Assembly (NCBI RefSeq): GCF_022606295.1 | Contig: NZ_JAHHZS010000003.1 | Coordinates: forward strand, 1 to 64,000 | DNA: 64,000 nt | Origin: Arthrobacter bambusae | GTDB lineage: Bacteria > Actinomycetota > Actinomycetes > Actinomycetales > Micrococcaceae | Reading direction: 5' to 3' | In this document: positions 16,301-23,765 of the stretch, in pieces | Numbering within the stretch: position 1 is the stretch's first letter | Layout of the letters: every line of letters starts with the position of its first letter | Notes under the pieces: generated by a model | What the model was told of the DNA's origin: nothing | Databases searched by the model: none | The model's input: the letters and a program-made list of their open reading frames with translations, nothing else | Made by a program: the position numbers and the translations under genes

Positions 16301-17151
16301 TTGCCGTTGCGCGCACGCTTGATGAGGTCTTCGTAGGTGTGCCAGAACTCCGCGAAGTTCATGGTCTCGGCCTTCTTGATGTTGGGAACCATCAGGAGGC
16401 GCGTGCCGTCGGGCTTGGGCATGTCAATGGCGATGCCGAAGTTGACGTGTGCGGGCTGCACGGCAACCGGCTTGCCGTCTACTTCGTCGTAGTACACGTT
16501 CATCGACGGGAACTGGGACAGGGCGCGGACCACTGCGTAGCCAATGAGGTGGGTGAAGGAGACCTTGCCGCCACGGGCGCGGGCAAGGTTGGAATTGATG
16601 ACGACGCGGTTGTCGATCAGGAGTTTGGCAGGAACGGCCCGGACGCTCGTGGCGGTGGGAACCTCAAGGCTCATGACCATGTTGGAAGCGATGGCCTTGG
16701 CCGGACCGCGGAGGACGGACACGACATCCTCTTCCGGGGGAGTGGGGGCCTTGGTGCTCTTGGGAAGCTGTGCCGGGATCGGCCGGGACTGGCTGCCGTC
16801 CGATGGTTTCTGCGCGCCGTCCTTGGCGACAGTGGCCGGAGCCTTCTTGACCGGCACCGCAGGAGCGGCCGGAGCAGGGGCAGCTGCCGGGGCAACCACG
16901 GGAGCAACCGGCGTCATTGCCGATGCGGCGGCCTGTGCCACGACAGGAAGTTCGCGAGTGGGAGGGTTTGCAGGGGCTGCGGATGTTCCGTTGGAGGAAG
17001 TGCCGTCAGCGGTATCGAAGGACTCGAAAAGCGGCCACCACTTGGCGTCGACCGAATTCTTGTCCTGCTGGTACCGCTCGTACAGTTCGTCAACGAGCCA
17101 CTCGTTTCCGCCAAATTCCTCGGGTAGACGGTGGCTTGGCTGCTCTGGCAC
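13354..17151 (-). CDS. kgd: Multifunctional 2-oxoglutarate decarboxylase/dehydrogenase (Kgd/OdhA)
   Basis: 1265 residues, the fused actinobacterial enzyme. Residues 20-45 hold the E1 N-terminal segment ELYERYQQDKNSVDAKWWPLF. Residues 50-125 are an Ala/Pro linker. Residues 125-365 form an E2-like acyltransferase domain with the active-site signature DHRVIQGAGSG near 355. The rest is the ThDP-dependent E1, with MAHRGRLNVL, GDAAFAGQGVVAETLN and the late HGYEGQGPDHSSAR. It decarboxylates 2-oxoglutarate and, with Lpd and the E2 of pyruvate dehydrogenase, makes succinyl-CoA. In mycobacteria and corynebacteria it is inhibited by the FHA protein GarA/OdhI, which is not in this window. It is a single-gene unit with its own terminator. 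The start is GTG, with AGAGG about 10 nt upstream. Confidence 0.95.
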   Translation of the reverse strand: MPEQPSHRLPEEFGGNEWLVDELYERYQQDKNSVDAKWWPLFESFDTADGTSSNGTSAAPANPPTRELPVVAQAAASAMTPVAPVVAPAAAPAPAAPAVPVKKAPATVAKDGAQKPSDGSQSRPIPAQLPKSTKAPTPPEEDVVSVLRGPAKAIASNMVMSLEVPTATSVRAVPAKLLIDNRVVINSNLARARGGKVSFTHLIGYAVVRALSQFPSMNVYYDEVDGKPVAVQPAHVNFGIAIDMPKPDGTRLLMVPNIKKAETMNFAEFWHTYEDLIKRARNGKLTADDHAGTTVSLTNPGGIGTVHSVPRLSKGQAAIIGVGALDYPAEWQGASEKIIAQNAISKILTLTSTYDHRVIQGAGSGEFLKLVHQLLLGAQNFYDEIFEALRIPYEPVRWSPDLQVDPADEINKVARIQQLIHSYRVRGHLMADTNPLEYVQRKHPDLDVLTYGLTLWDLDREWPTGGFGGRPMLKFRDILGVLRDAYCRTTGIEYMHIQEPEERKWFQDQVEHPYSKPSREEQLRIVSKLNAAEAFETFLQTKFVGQKRFSLEGGESLIPLLDTIISDAADDGLDEVAIGMAHRGRLNVLTNIAGKTYAQVFREFEGTQDPRSVQGSGDVKYHLGTEGTFTSDNGNETKVYLAANPSHLEAVDSVLEGIVRAKQDRLDQGEDFPVLPIMVHGDAAFAGQGVVAETLNLSQLRGYRTGGTIHIIVNNQVGFTTAPSSSRSSTYSTDVAKMIQAPIFHVNGDDPEAVVRIAQLAYEFRQRFHKDVIVDMVCYRRRGHNEGDDPSMTQPLMYNLIEAKRSVRKLYTESLIGRGDITEDEAEQLLRDYQERLERVFAETHAAQTSPIPIITADSAAVSDIERPIAQQADFGTNAPATTAISAEMLQRIGQAHLDIPEGFTVHSKLKQLLEKREQMSREGGIDWGFGEIAAFGSLVMEGVPVRLAGQDSRRGTFVQRHAVFHDRANGSEWMPLGNLSNDQAKLWIYDSLLSEYAAMGFEYGYSVERPDALVLWEAQFGDFVNGAQTIIDEFISSAEQKWGQRSSLVLMLPHGYEGQGPDHSSARIERFLQLCAEDNMIVANPTTAASHFHLLRRQAYSRPRKPLIIFTPKQLLRLKGAASAVEDFTTGGFKPVIGEHESLQAQSVDRVILVSGRLYYDLLANRQKTGDTSTAIIRLEQLYPLPQAQLEAELAKYPNADIVWAQDEPANQGPWPFIGLNLPQALDRTVRLVSRPASASTAAGSMKRHSAEQATLLKQAFERK

Positions 17152-17694
17152 TTGAAATACGCCTCTTCCGTGAGTGTTGATTTCCAGCTGGCCCGGGAAA
17201 CTGCAAGGGGTGCAAAGGCGAGCCAGGGTCTGGGTCCCGCGAACTCAGACCCTAGCCAGTCTAGTGACGAGCGGCGGCTATCTGCCAATAGTGGTGACCT
17301 AAATCATGTTGATCCCGATATGGCTCGGCCTCCGCTCCCTGAGAGGGCTCTTCTTCCCCGGGTTCTTCCAGCCGTTTGATGCCTCGGGAACCTTGCCTCC
17401 GCGGGGTGAAGCCGCGTGAAGTCGCGCCGCGGCCGGACTGTAGACTTGAATTCTTATGGACAGTAATTCTAGGTGCCGGCCTGGGAACTGCAGGGGACGC
17501 CGTTCGGCAATCTCCGCGCAGCGCACCCGCCGAGCCGGCAATGCCCGTACACATGCCCATCGCACACCGGAGCTCCAGGCCGGCCGGTCGGCGGATCGCC
17601 CATCCGCAGCGTCCGACCAACCCCCGCCGGGTCAACCAGCCCATAGCCCTTCCGGTGCCTTGCGCCAGCCGTTCGCACCATCCGGCGGCCTCTG
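17152..17694. other. Divergent 543-bp intergenic region, kgd / CNNM genes
   Basis: On the minus strand TAGACT (17258-17263) is a good -10 for kgd, with a leader of about 100 nt. An inverted repeat AGGGTCTG (17225-17232) / CAGACCCT (17246-17253) straddles the predicted kgd transcription start and could be an operator. On the plus strand TAGACT (17441-17446) is a -10 for the CNNM operon, with a leader of about 240 nt. That leader contains a possible 79-codon reading frame. I see no RNA gene or known riboswitch. Confidence 0.55.
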
Positions 17695-17695
17695 A
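17456..17695 (+). CDS. Possible 79-aa leader peptide upstream of the CNNM operon
   Basis: An ATG 9 nt after the -10 box TAGACT opens a 79-codon frame whose TGA overlaps the ATG of the next gene (TGATG). That geometry would give translational coupling. The peptide is rich in Arg, Pro, Ser and Gly, with no recognisable domain and no clear codon bias. It may equally be a chance frame in a GC-rich leader. I list it because of the promoter and stop/start positions, not because of the protein sequence. Confidence 0.25.
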   Translation: MDSNSRCRPGNCRGRRSAISAQRTRRAGNARTHAHRTPELQAGRSADRPSAASDQPPPGQPAHSPSGALRQPFAPSGGL

Positions 17696-19158
17696 TGGAG
17701 TGGCTTTTCCTTCTCGCCGGCGTGCTCCTGATTCTGGGCACCGGCTTCTTTGTCGCCGTCGAGTTCTCCCTCGTGGCGCTCGACCAGTCAACGGTCCAAA
17801 GAGCGGTGGACGGCGGCGACCACGCCGCCGCGGCGTTGCTCAAATGCCTGAAATCCCTTTCCACCCAGCTCTCGAGCTGCCAATTGGGTATCACCCTCAC
17901 GACCTTGCTGACCGGCTTCGTCATGGAGCCGTCCGTCGGTGCCCTCTTGCACGGACCGCTGCTCTGGGCAGGACTGCCTGAGGCTGCCGCGCAGTCCGTG
18001 TCGCTCGTCCTGGCCATGACGTTCGCCACCGCCCTGTCGATGCTCATCGGTGAACTCGTCCCCAAGAACATGGCCCTGGCCTTGGCATTTCCGCTCGGCC
18101 GCGCGCTGGCGCGTCCGCAACTGGTGTTCACTGCCGTGTTCAAGCCCGCAATCGTGGTGCTCAACGGCTTCTCCAACAAAATGCTCAACCTCGTGGGGCT
18201 GGAGGCCAAGGAGGAGATCTCCGGTGCCCGCTCGCCTTCTGAACTGGCGTCCCTGGTGCGCCGTTCCGCGGAGCTGGGAACCCTCGACGCCGGGACGGCC
18301 AACTTTGTCGCCCGGACGCTGAACTTCTCCGCGCGTACGGCGGCCGACGTGATGACCCCGCGCATCCGCATGGAGACCATAGATGCCGATCAGCCGGTGT
18401 CGGATATCATCGAAGCAGCCCGGCGGACCGGCTATTCGCGCTTCCCGGTCATCGGCGAATCGGCGGACGACATCCGGGGCGTGGTGCACATCAAGAAAGC
18501 CGTGTCCGTCCCGTCGGAACGCAGGAGCCGTCTTGAGGCCGGAGCCATCATGTCCGAGGTCCTGAGCGTTCCCGAGACCATCCACCTTGACGCACTGCTT
18601 CTGGAACTCCGGGAGGGCAACCTGCAACTCGCCGTCGTGCTTGATGAGTACGGCGGAACCGCGGGGATCGCCACCCTTGAGGACCTCGTGGAGGAGATCG
18701 TCGGCGAGGTGGCGGACGAGCACGACAAGGTCCGGCCTGGATTGCTGCAGAGCGCATCGGGGGACTGGTACTTCCCTGGACTGTTGCGTCCGGACGAGGT
18801 CAGCGAACAGATCCCGGGCCTCACCGTTCCCGACGACCCCGCCTACGAAACCGTGGGCGGTTACGTCATGAGCCAACTTGGGCGGATCGCGATTGTGGGC
18901 GACGTCGTCGAGGCCGGCGGCGGCACCCTGGCCGTCACCCGCATGGACGGCCGCCGGATCGACCGGATTTGCTTCCACCCCGCGGCGCCCGACACACATG
19001 ATGATGAAGACGATAAAGGCACTGCCGAAAGCGACTCAAGCGGATGGCAAAGCAGGAAGCAGGCCAACAAGCGGCTGAGCAAGGGCTCGGGCGGTTCGGC
19101 AGGCGATGCAGTCGGCAACCCCGTGGCCAAAACCAGCCGTAGAGGACGTGCGGCATGA
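17695..19158 (+). CDS. CNNM/HlyC-type membrane protein with CBS pair and CorC_HlyC domain
   Basis: 487 residues. A DUF21 membrane domain (about 1-190, four hydrophobic segments, with GELVPKN in the third/fourth region) is followed by two CBS domains (about 200-330). The first CBS begins DVMTPRIRMETID and the second ends VLDEYGGTAGIATLEDLVEEIVGE. A CorC_HlyC domain (about 345-430) comes next, and the last 60 residues are a charged, disordered tail. Family members are linked to Mg/Co/Na transport or efflux; the old name hemolysin is misleading. It overlaps the next, paralogous gene by 4 nt (ATGA), so the two are probably made as a heterodimer or in fixed ratio. Confidence 0.9.
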   Translation: MEWLFLLAGVLLILGTGFFVAVEFSLVALDQSTVQRAVDGGDHAAAALLKCLKSLSTQLSSCQLGITLTTLLTGFVMEPSVGALLHGPLLWAGLPEAAAQSVSLVLAMTFATALSMLIGELVPKNMALALAFPLGRALARPQLVFTAVFKPAIVVLNGFSNKMLNLVGLEAKEEISGARSPSELASLVRRSAELGTLDAGTANFVARTLNFSARTAADVMTPRIRMETIDADQPVSDIIEAARRTGYSRFPVIGESADDIRGVVHIKKAVSVPSERRSRLEAGAIMSEVLSVPETIHLDALLLELREGNLQLAVVLDEYGGTAGIATLEDLVEEIVGEVADEHDKVRPGLLQSASGDWYFPGLLRPDEVSEQIPGLTVPDDPAYETVGGYVMSQLGRIAIVGDVVEAGGGTLAVTRMDGRRIDRICFHPAAPDTHDDEDDKGTAESDSSGWQSRKQANKRLSKGSGGSAGDAVGNPVAKTSRRGRAA

Positions 19159-20225
19159 GCGACTGGGCAGGAATCCTGTGGCTCGTGGTGCTGTTGATCG
19201 GCAACGCCTTCTTTGTCGGCGCCGAGTTCGCTGTCATGTCTGCGCGCCGCAGCCAGATAGAGCCTTTGGCCCAAAGCGGGTCCAAGCGCGCGCAGACCAC
19301 CCTGTATGCGATGGAGCACGTCTCGCTGATGCTGGCGTGTGCCCAGCTCGGCATTACCGTGTGTTCCTTGCTGATTCTCCTCGTGGCCGAGCCCGCCATC
19401 CACCATTTGCTGGGGGCGCCGCTGGAGTCCGTGGGCATCCCGGTCGAATTGTCGGACGTCATCGCTTTTGCGGTTGCCTTGCTGGCGGTCACGTTCCTGC
19501 ATGTGACCTTCGGCGAGATGGTGCCCAAGAACATCTCTGTTTCCGTGGCGGACAAGGCGGCCTTGCTGCTGGCGCCGCCGTTGGTCCACGTCGCCCGTTT
19601 CGTGAAGCCCGTCATCTGGACGTTGAACTGGCTGGCCAACCGCATCCTGCGCTTGATGAAGATCGAGCCCAAGGATGAGGTCACCTCTTCCTTCACGCTT
19701 GAAGAGGTGCAGTCCATCGTCCAGGAATCGACCCGCCACGGGCTGGTGGACGACGACGCCGGCCTGCTGAGCGGCGCGTTGGAGTTTTCCGAGCACACCG
19801 CGGCGCACATCATGGTGCCGCTCGGCAAGCTCGTGATGCTCAAGTCCGGTTCCACACCTCGCGAACTGGAGAAGGCGGTCAGTCGCACCGGATACTCCCG
19901 GTTCCCTGTGTTGGACGACGACGGCGAGTTGACCGGTTACCTGCACATCAAGGACGTGCTTTCCATCCCGGAGGAAGGACGACGCTATCCGATCGCGGAA
20001 AGCCGGATCCGGTCCCTCGTGAACCTCGCACCCGAGGACGAGATCGAGGATGCCATGGCCGTGATGCAGCGGACCGGCTCGCATCTCGGCCGGGTTGTGG
20101 GAACGGACGGCGCGACCCTGGGTGTGTTGTTCCTGGAGGATGTTATCGAGCAGCTTGTGGGCGAGATCCGTGACGCCACCCAGGCGCGGGGAATCCGGCG
20201 GCTGGGCGGACCCGAATCGGTGTGA
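19155..20225 (+). CDS. CNNM/HlyC-type membrane protein lacking the CorC_HlyC domain
   Basis: 356 residues. The DUF21 membrane domain (about 1-190) contains GNAFFVGAEFAVMSARRSQIE and FGEMVPKNISVSVAD. A CBS pair follows (about 205-340), beginning HIMVPLGKLV and ending FLEDVIEQLVGEIRD. The chain stops about 15 residues later, so it has no CorC_HlyC domain, unlike its upstream partner. Paired long and short paralogues are common in actinobacteria and suggest a heterodimeric transporter or regulator. It overlaps the upstream gene by 4 nt. Confidence 0.9.
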   Translation: MSDWAGILWLVVLLIGNAFFVGAEFAVMSARRSQIEPLAQSGSKRAQTTLYAMEHVSLMLACAQLGITVCSLLILLVAEPAIHHLLGAPLESVGIPVELSDVIAFAVALLAVTFLHVTFGEMVPKNISVSVADKAALLLAPPLVHVARFVKPVIWTLNWLANRILRLMKIEPKDEVTSSFTLEEVQSIVQESTRHGLVDDDAGLLSGALEFSEHTAAHIMVPLGKLVMLKSGSTPRELEKAVSRTGYSRFPVLDDDGELTGYLHIKDVLSIPEEGRRYPIAESRIRSLVNLAPEDEIEDAMAVMQRTGSHLGRVVGTDGATLGVLFLEDVIEQLVGEIRDATQARGIRRLGGPESV

Positions 20226-20269
20226 CCTCTTGCCGGTCCCGCGGGGCCGGCACGAGTCGCCGGGAATTC

Positions 20270-20292
20270 TAAATAGGAATCATTCCCATTTA
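20270..20292 (+). promoter_or_regulatory. Zur box of the zinc uptake operon
   Basis: A 23-bp inverted repeat with one mismatched pair: TAAATAGGAAT, a central C, and ATTCCCATTTA. This is the AT-rich form expected for Zur in a high-GC host. The zur gene lies at the other end of the same operon. The box covers the first base of an upstream ATG at 20292, so that ATG is probably not the start used. Confidence 0.75.
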
Positions 20293-20348
20293 TGGATACA
20301 CTCATTGAGTCCCCTGTTGTGCTTGATTCGGTAGATCCGAGGTTTCCC

Positions 20349-21305
20349 GTGCGTCGTAGTGCCGCCCGTCCTTCCCTGACCGCTTTGCCGGCCGCGTGCG
20401 CGGCGTTCGCCGTCCTGCTTGCCGGGTGCGCGGCACCCGCAGCGACGGCGCCGTCGTCGTCCTCCGGGGTGATCGACGTCGTCGCCTCCACCAGCGTGTA
20501 TGGCGATATCGCCAAGAGCGTCGGCGGTGACAAGGTGTCCGTCACCTCCATCATCAGCAAGACGAACCAGGATCCGCACTCCTACGAGGCAAGCACCCAG
20601 GACAAGCTGGCAGTCTCCAAGGCCCAGCTGGTGATCGACAATGGTGCGGGCTACGACGACTTCTTCAACAAACTGGCCGATGACAGCAAGGTTGCCGCGG
20701 ATAAGACCATCACGGCCGTCAGTGTGTCCGGGCTCCTTCCTGCGGCGACCACCGGTGCATCTCCCTCCGCGGTGCCGGAAGGGTTCAACGAGCATGTTTG
20801 GTACAACTTCGGTGCGATGGCGAAAGTGGCCGATGCCGTGGCTGCGAAGCTTGGAAACCTGAACCCTGCCGATGCCAAGACCTTTACGGCCAACGCTGAC
20901 AAGTTCAAGTCCTCGCTGACCGGGCTCAGCGCCAAAGTGGCCGAAATCAAGGCCTCCAAGGCTTCCGCTCCCGTAGCCATCACGGAGCCCGTCCCTGGCT
21001 ACCTGCTTGAAGCCGCCGGCCTGGAGAACAAGACCCCCGAGGAATTCAGCCACGCCATTGAGGTCGGCTCGGATGTTCCGCCCGCAGCCGTCAAGGAAAC
21101 GAGCGATCTGATTACCTCGAAGTCCGTCCGATTCCTCGCCTACAACGAGCAGACCGCGAGCGCCGAGACCGAAAAGCTGAAGTCCGAGGCAACCGCAGCC
21201 GGTGTCCCGGTGATCGGGTTCACCGAGACACTTCCCGAGGGCAAGGACTACGTCGCCTGGATGACGGACAACGTAGGCAACGTTTCTGCTGCCCTGAACA
21301 AGTAA
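20349..21305 (+). CDS. znuA: Zinc ABC transporter substrate-binding lipoprotein
   Basis: 318 residues from the GTG chosen here. A lipoprotein signal of about 27 residues ends in the lipobox LLAGC. The cluster A-I fold shows metal-ligand motifs NQDPHSYEAS, FNEHVWYN and, further on, EFSHAIE; the usual His-rich loop between strands is absent. It captures zinc outside the membrane for ZnuCB. An in-frame ATG at 20292 would start inside the Zur box and add 19 residues before the signal peptide. The GTG at 20349 has GAGG about 7 nt upstream and gives a normal signal length. Zinc rather than manganese is inferred from the Zur box and the adjacent zur. Confidence 0.87.
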   Translation: MRRSAARPSLTALPAACAAFAVLLAGCAAPAATAPSSSSGVIDVVASTSVYGDIAKSVGGDKVSVTSIISKTNQDPHSYEASTQDKLAVSKAQLVIDNGAGYDDFFNKLADDSKVAADKTITAVSVSGLLPAATTGASPSAVPEGFNEHVWYNFGAMAKVADAVAAKLGNLNPADAKTFTANADKFKSSLTGLSAKVAEIKASKASAPVAITEPVPGYLLEAAGLENKTPEEFSHAIEVGSDVPPAAVKETSDLITSKSVRFLAYNEQTASAETEKLKSEATAAGVPVIGFTETLPEGKDYVAWMTDNVGNVSAALNK

Positions 21306-21331
21306 GCGGACCCAAGCGGCGAAGAACAGGC

Positions 21332-21376
21332 GGGCCCCGCAATCGTCCTAAGATGTACAGGGCGGCTGCGGGGCCC
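21332..21376 (+). terminator. Hairpin between znuA and znuC (attenuator or mRNA stabiliser)
   Basis: A 10-bp perfect stem (GGGCCCCGCA with TGCGGGGCCC) encloses a 25-nt loop in the 120-bp gap after znuA, without a T-run. It may lower read-through or protect the znuA message, so that binding protein exceeds transporter. Confidence 0.5.
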
Positions 21377-21444
21377 TCTCCGTTCATCCAAGCGCCGGCC
21401 GCCAGCTTCATAGCTTCGCGAACCCCATGGATCGAGGAATCTTT

Positions 21445-22260
21445 TTGACACCGGTAGTGAGCCTTCGCGGCGCGGGCCTCCAGTTCGGCCAACGGGCCCT
21501 CTGGAAGGACCTCGACGTGGACATCCAGGCGGGTGAGTTCTTCGCTGTGCTCGGTCCGAATGGCAGCGGCAAGACCAGCTTCCTCAAAGTCCTCCTTGGA
21601 CTGCAGCAGCTTCACTCCGGGACGGTGACCGTGGCCGGACATCCCGTGGAACGCGGCAGCCGGAAGATCGGTTACATACCGCAACAGAAGTCCTTTGCCC
21701 CGGACACGCCCCTGCGTGCCAGGGACCTGGTTTCCCTCGGCGTCGACGGTCACCGCTGGGGTCTGCGTATCAAGGCGAAAGCCGTCAATGAGCGGGTCGA
21801 CGCGCTCCTGGACTTAGTGGGGGCGAGTGACTATGCCCGCGTGCCGGTTGGTCAATTGTCCGGCGGAGAGCAACAACGGCTGCGTGTTGCGCAAGCCCTC
21901 GCCGCGGAACCTGAACTCCTGCTCTGTGACGAACCGCTGCTGTCCTTGGACCTGCACCACCAGCAGGCCGTGAGCTCCCTCATCAACCGGCAATGCCACG
22001 AGCGCAACAGCGCCGTGGTCTTCGTGACCCACGAGATCAACCCGGTCATCGACTACGTCGACCGTGTGCTCTACCTCGCCGGCGGCAGGTTCCGCGTGGG
22101 AACACCGGAGGAGGTCATGACCACCGAAGTCCTCTCCGAGCTCTACAACAGCCGCGTTGAGGTCATTCGCGCGAACGGCCGGATCGTCGTCGTCGGGCTT
22201 CCGGACGCCACCACCCACTATCACGATGACGCCCACGCCGGTGTGGAAGAAGGCCACTAA
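21445..22260 (+). CDS. znuC: Zinc ABC transporter ATP-binding protein
   Basis: 271 residues from a TTG start. Walker A is GPNGSGKTS (about 38-46), the signature is LSGGEQQRLRVAQAL, Walker B is LLLCDEPLLSLD and the switch is VTHE. Few residues lie between strands as in the metal-uptake class. The C-terminus is His/Asp-rich (THYHDDAHAGVEEGH) and could bind zinc. I prefer the TTG at 21445 because GAGGA lies 6 nt upstream; the ATG at 21427 lacks a site and would add six residues. The stop is directly followed by the permease ATG. Confidence 0.88.
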   Translation: MTPVVSLRGAGLQFGQRALWKDLDVDIQAGEFFAVLGPNGSGKTSFLKVLLGLQQLHSGTVTVAGHPVERGSRKIGYIPQQKSFAPDTPLRARDLVSLGVDGHRWGLRIKAKAVNERVDALLDLVGASDYARVPVGQLSGGEQQRLRVAQALAAEPELLLCDEPLLSLDLHHQQAVSSLINRQCHERNSAVVFVTHEINPVIDYVDRVLYLAGGRFRVGTPEEVMTTEVLSELYNSRVEVIRANGRIVVVGLPDATTHYHDDAHAGVEEGH

Positions 22261-23178
22261 ATGGATCTCGGCAGCATCCTGCACACCATCTTCAACTTTG
22301 AAAACTACGGCGAACTGCTGGCGCTGGTCCAGAATTCCATCTTGGCCGGTGCGGTCCTCGGCCTGCTCGGCGGCCTCATAGGAACCTTTGTCATGAAGCG
22401 GGACCTCGCTTTCGCGGTGCACGGCATTTCGGAGTTGTCCTTCGCCGGTGCCTCTTTTGCCCTGCTCATCGGGGCGGACATCATTTTCGGTTCGCTCGCT
22501 GGGTCCGTCGCGGCTGCGCTGCTTCTGGGACTCATGGGTGTCCGGGCCCGGGACAAGAACTCGATCATTGGCGTCATCATGCCGTTCGGCCTGGGCCTGG
22601 GCATCTTGTTCCTGGCCCTCTACCAGGGCCGGGCGGCCAATAAGTTCGGGTTGCTGACGGGCCAGATCGTTTCGGTGGACACGGTCCAGCTCCAGGTCCT
22701 GGCCGGCACGGCCGTGGTGGTCATGCTCGCGCTGGCCGCGATATGGCGCCCGCTCAGCTTCGCCAGCGTGGACCCCGAGATGGCGGAAGCCCGGGGAGTT
22801 CCTGTCCGCGGACTGGCGATTGCCTTCATGGTGTTGCTCGGCGTCAGCGTTGCCTTGTCCATCCAGATTGTCGGCGCGCTTCTGGTGCTGGCACTGCTGA
22901 TCACGCCCGCAGCCGCTGCGCTGCGGGTGACCACTTCGCCGCGGCTCGTGGTCTTGTTGAGCGTGGTCTTCGCGATCACTGCCACGGTGGGCGGGATCCT
23001 CCTGGCCCTGGGCAGCAGGATTCCCATCAGCCCGTATGTCACCACGTTGTCGTTCCTGATCTATGTGGTGTGCCGGATCATCGGCAACGTACGCGCCAAC
23101 CGGGGAATCAACGGCAGGATTGTCCGCCCCGGCGCGGCCATGGGCCAGGCAGCGGAAGACCAGGCGGTAGCCGGCTAG
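22261..23178 (+). CDS. znuB: Zinc ABC transporter permease
   Basis: 305 residues with about eight to nine membrane segments of the ABC-3 family. The phrase GGLIGTFVMKRDLAFAVHGISELSFAGA near residues 35-62 is the family's conserved cytoplasmic loop region, and IQIVGALLVLALLITPAA is the other hallmark. It forms the membrane channel with ZnuC. It starts immediately after the znuC stop. It converges on zur, and the two stop codons share the four bases CTAG at 23175-23178. Confidence 0.9.
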   Translation: MDLGSILHTIFNFENYGELLALVQNSILAGAVLGLLGGLIGTFVMKRDLAFAVHGISELSFAGASFALLIGADIIFGSLAGSVAAALLLGLMGVRARDKNSIIGVIMPFGLGLGILFLALYQGRAANKFGLLTGQIVSVDTVQLQVLAGTAVVVMLALAAIWRPLSFASVDPEMAEARGVPVRGLAIAFMVLLGVSVALSIQIVGALLVLALLITPAAAALRVTTSPRLVVLLSVVFAITATVGGILLALGSRIPISPYVTTLSFLIYVVCRIIGNVRANRGINGRIVRPGAAMGQAAEDQAVAG

Positions 23179-23669
23179 AGCAGGCCCGCTGCCTTCTTTG
23201 CGGTGCACTCCGGGCAGAGCCCGAAGATCTCCACGGTGTGCGCCACCTCGGTGTAGCCGTTTTCGGCGGCGACCCGTGCTGCCCACGTCTCCACGGCCGG
23301 AGCTTCCACCTCGACGGCCTTCCCGCAATTGCGGCATAGCAAATGGTGGTGGTGGCCCGTGACCGCGCAGCGGCGGTAGACGGCTTCGCCGTCGGCGTTT
23401 CGCAGGACATCGATGAGACCGTCGTCGGCAAGCGACTGCAGGATGCGGTAGGCCGTGGCCAGGGACACCGAGACACCTTGGTTCTGGAGGAGCCGGTACA
23501 GTTCCTGCGTGCTCACGAAGTCGTCCAGTTCGTCCAGCGCGGCACTGACGGCCAGTCGTTGCTTGGTGACGCGCTGCTCCCTGACGGCGGGATCCTTCGC
23601 GGCCGGAACCGGCTCGGCTGCGGGCCCGGACGTGGCGGCATTGGCGCCCTGTGACATTCGTGGACTCAT
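23175..23669 (-). CDS. zur: Fur-family zinc uptake regulator
   Basis: 164 residues. A winged helix (about 30-105) is followed by a dimerisation domain with metal ligands GHHHHLLCRNC and a final CPEC. These give the structural zinc site (two CxxC pairs) and the His-rich sensory site. With zinc bound it represses the znuACB operon through the box at 20270-20292. The first 30 residues are a disordered Ala/Pro lead. Two in-frame ATGs (23669 and 23657) are possible and neither has a good ribosome-binding site; I kept the longer. Its convergent placement at the end of its own regulon is typical. Confidence 0.88.
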   Translation of the reverse strand: MSPRMSQGANAATSGPAAEPVPAAKDPAVREQRVTKQRLAVSAALDELDDFVSTQELYRLLQNQGVSVSLATAYRILQSLADDGLIDVLRNADGEAVYRRCAVTGHHHHLLCRNCGKAVEVEAPAVETWAARVAAENGYTEVAHTVEIFGLCPECTAKKAAGLL

Positions 23670-23753
23670 TTCGATATGGATGTTCGCAAACACCAACGTT
23701 ACCAGCCGGCGGTCCCCGGATGTCGGTTCGTGGACACCATGGGAGGCCCGCCC

Positions 23754-23759
23754 TAGGCT
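23754..23759 (+). promoter_or_regulatory. -10 element TAGGCT of a leaderless promoter (MBL gene)
   Basis: TAGGCT ends 6 nt before the ATG at 23766. The gene has no ribosome-binding site, which agrees with a leaderless transcript. Confidence 0.65.
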
Positions 23760-23765
23760 GGCTGC

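Noticed and set aside
14617..17127. A long open frame (over 800 codons) on the plus strand opposite kgd
   Set aside because: It lies wholly antisense to an unmistakable Kgd. In GC-rich DNA the strand opposite a highly biased gene often stays open. Its translation has no domain and is Val/Gly/Asp-biased as expected for such a shadow.
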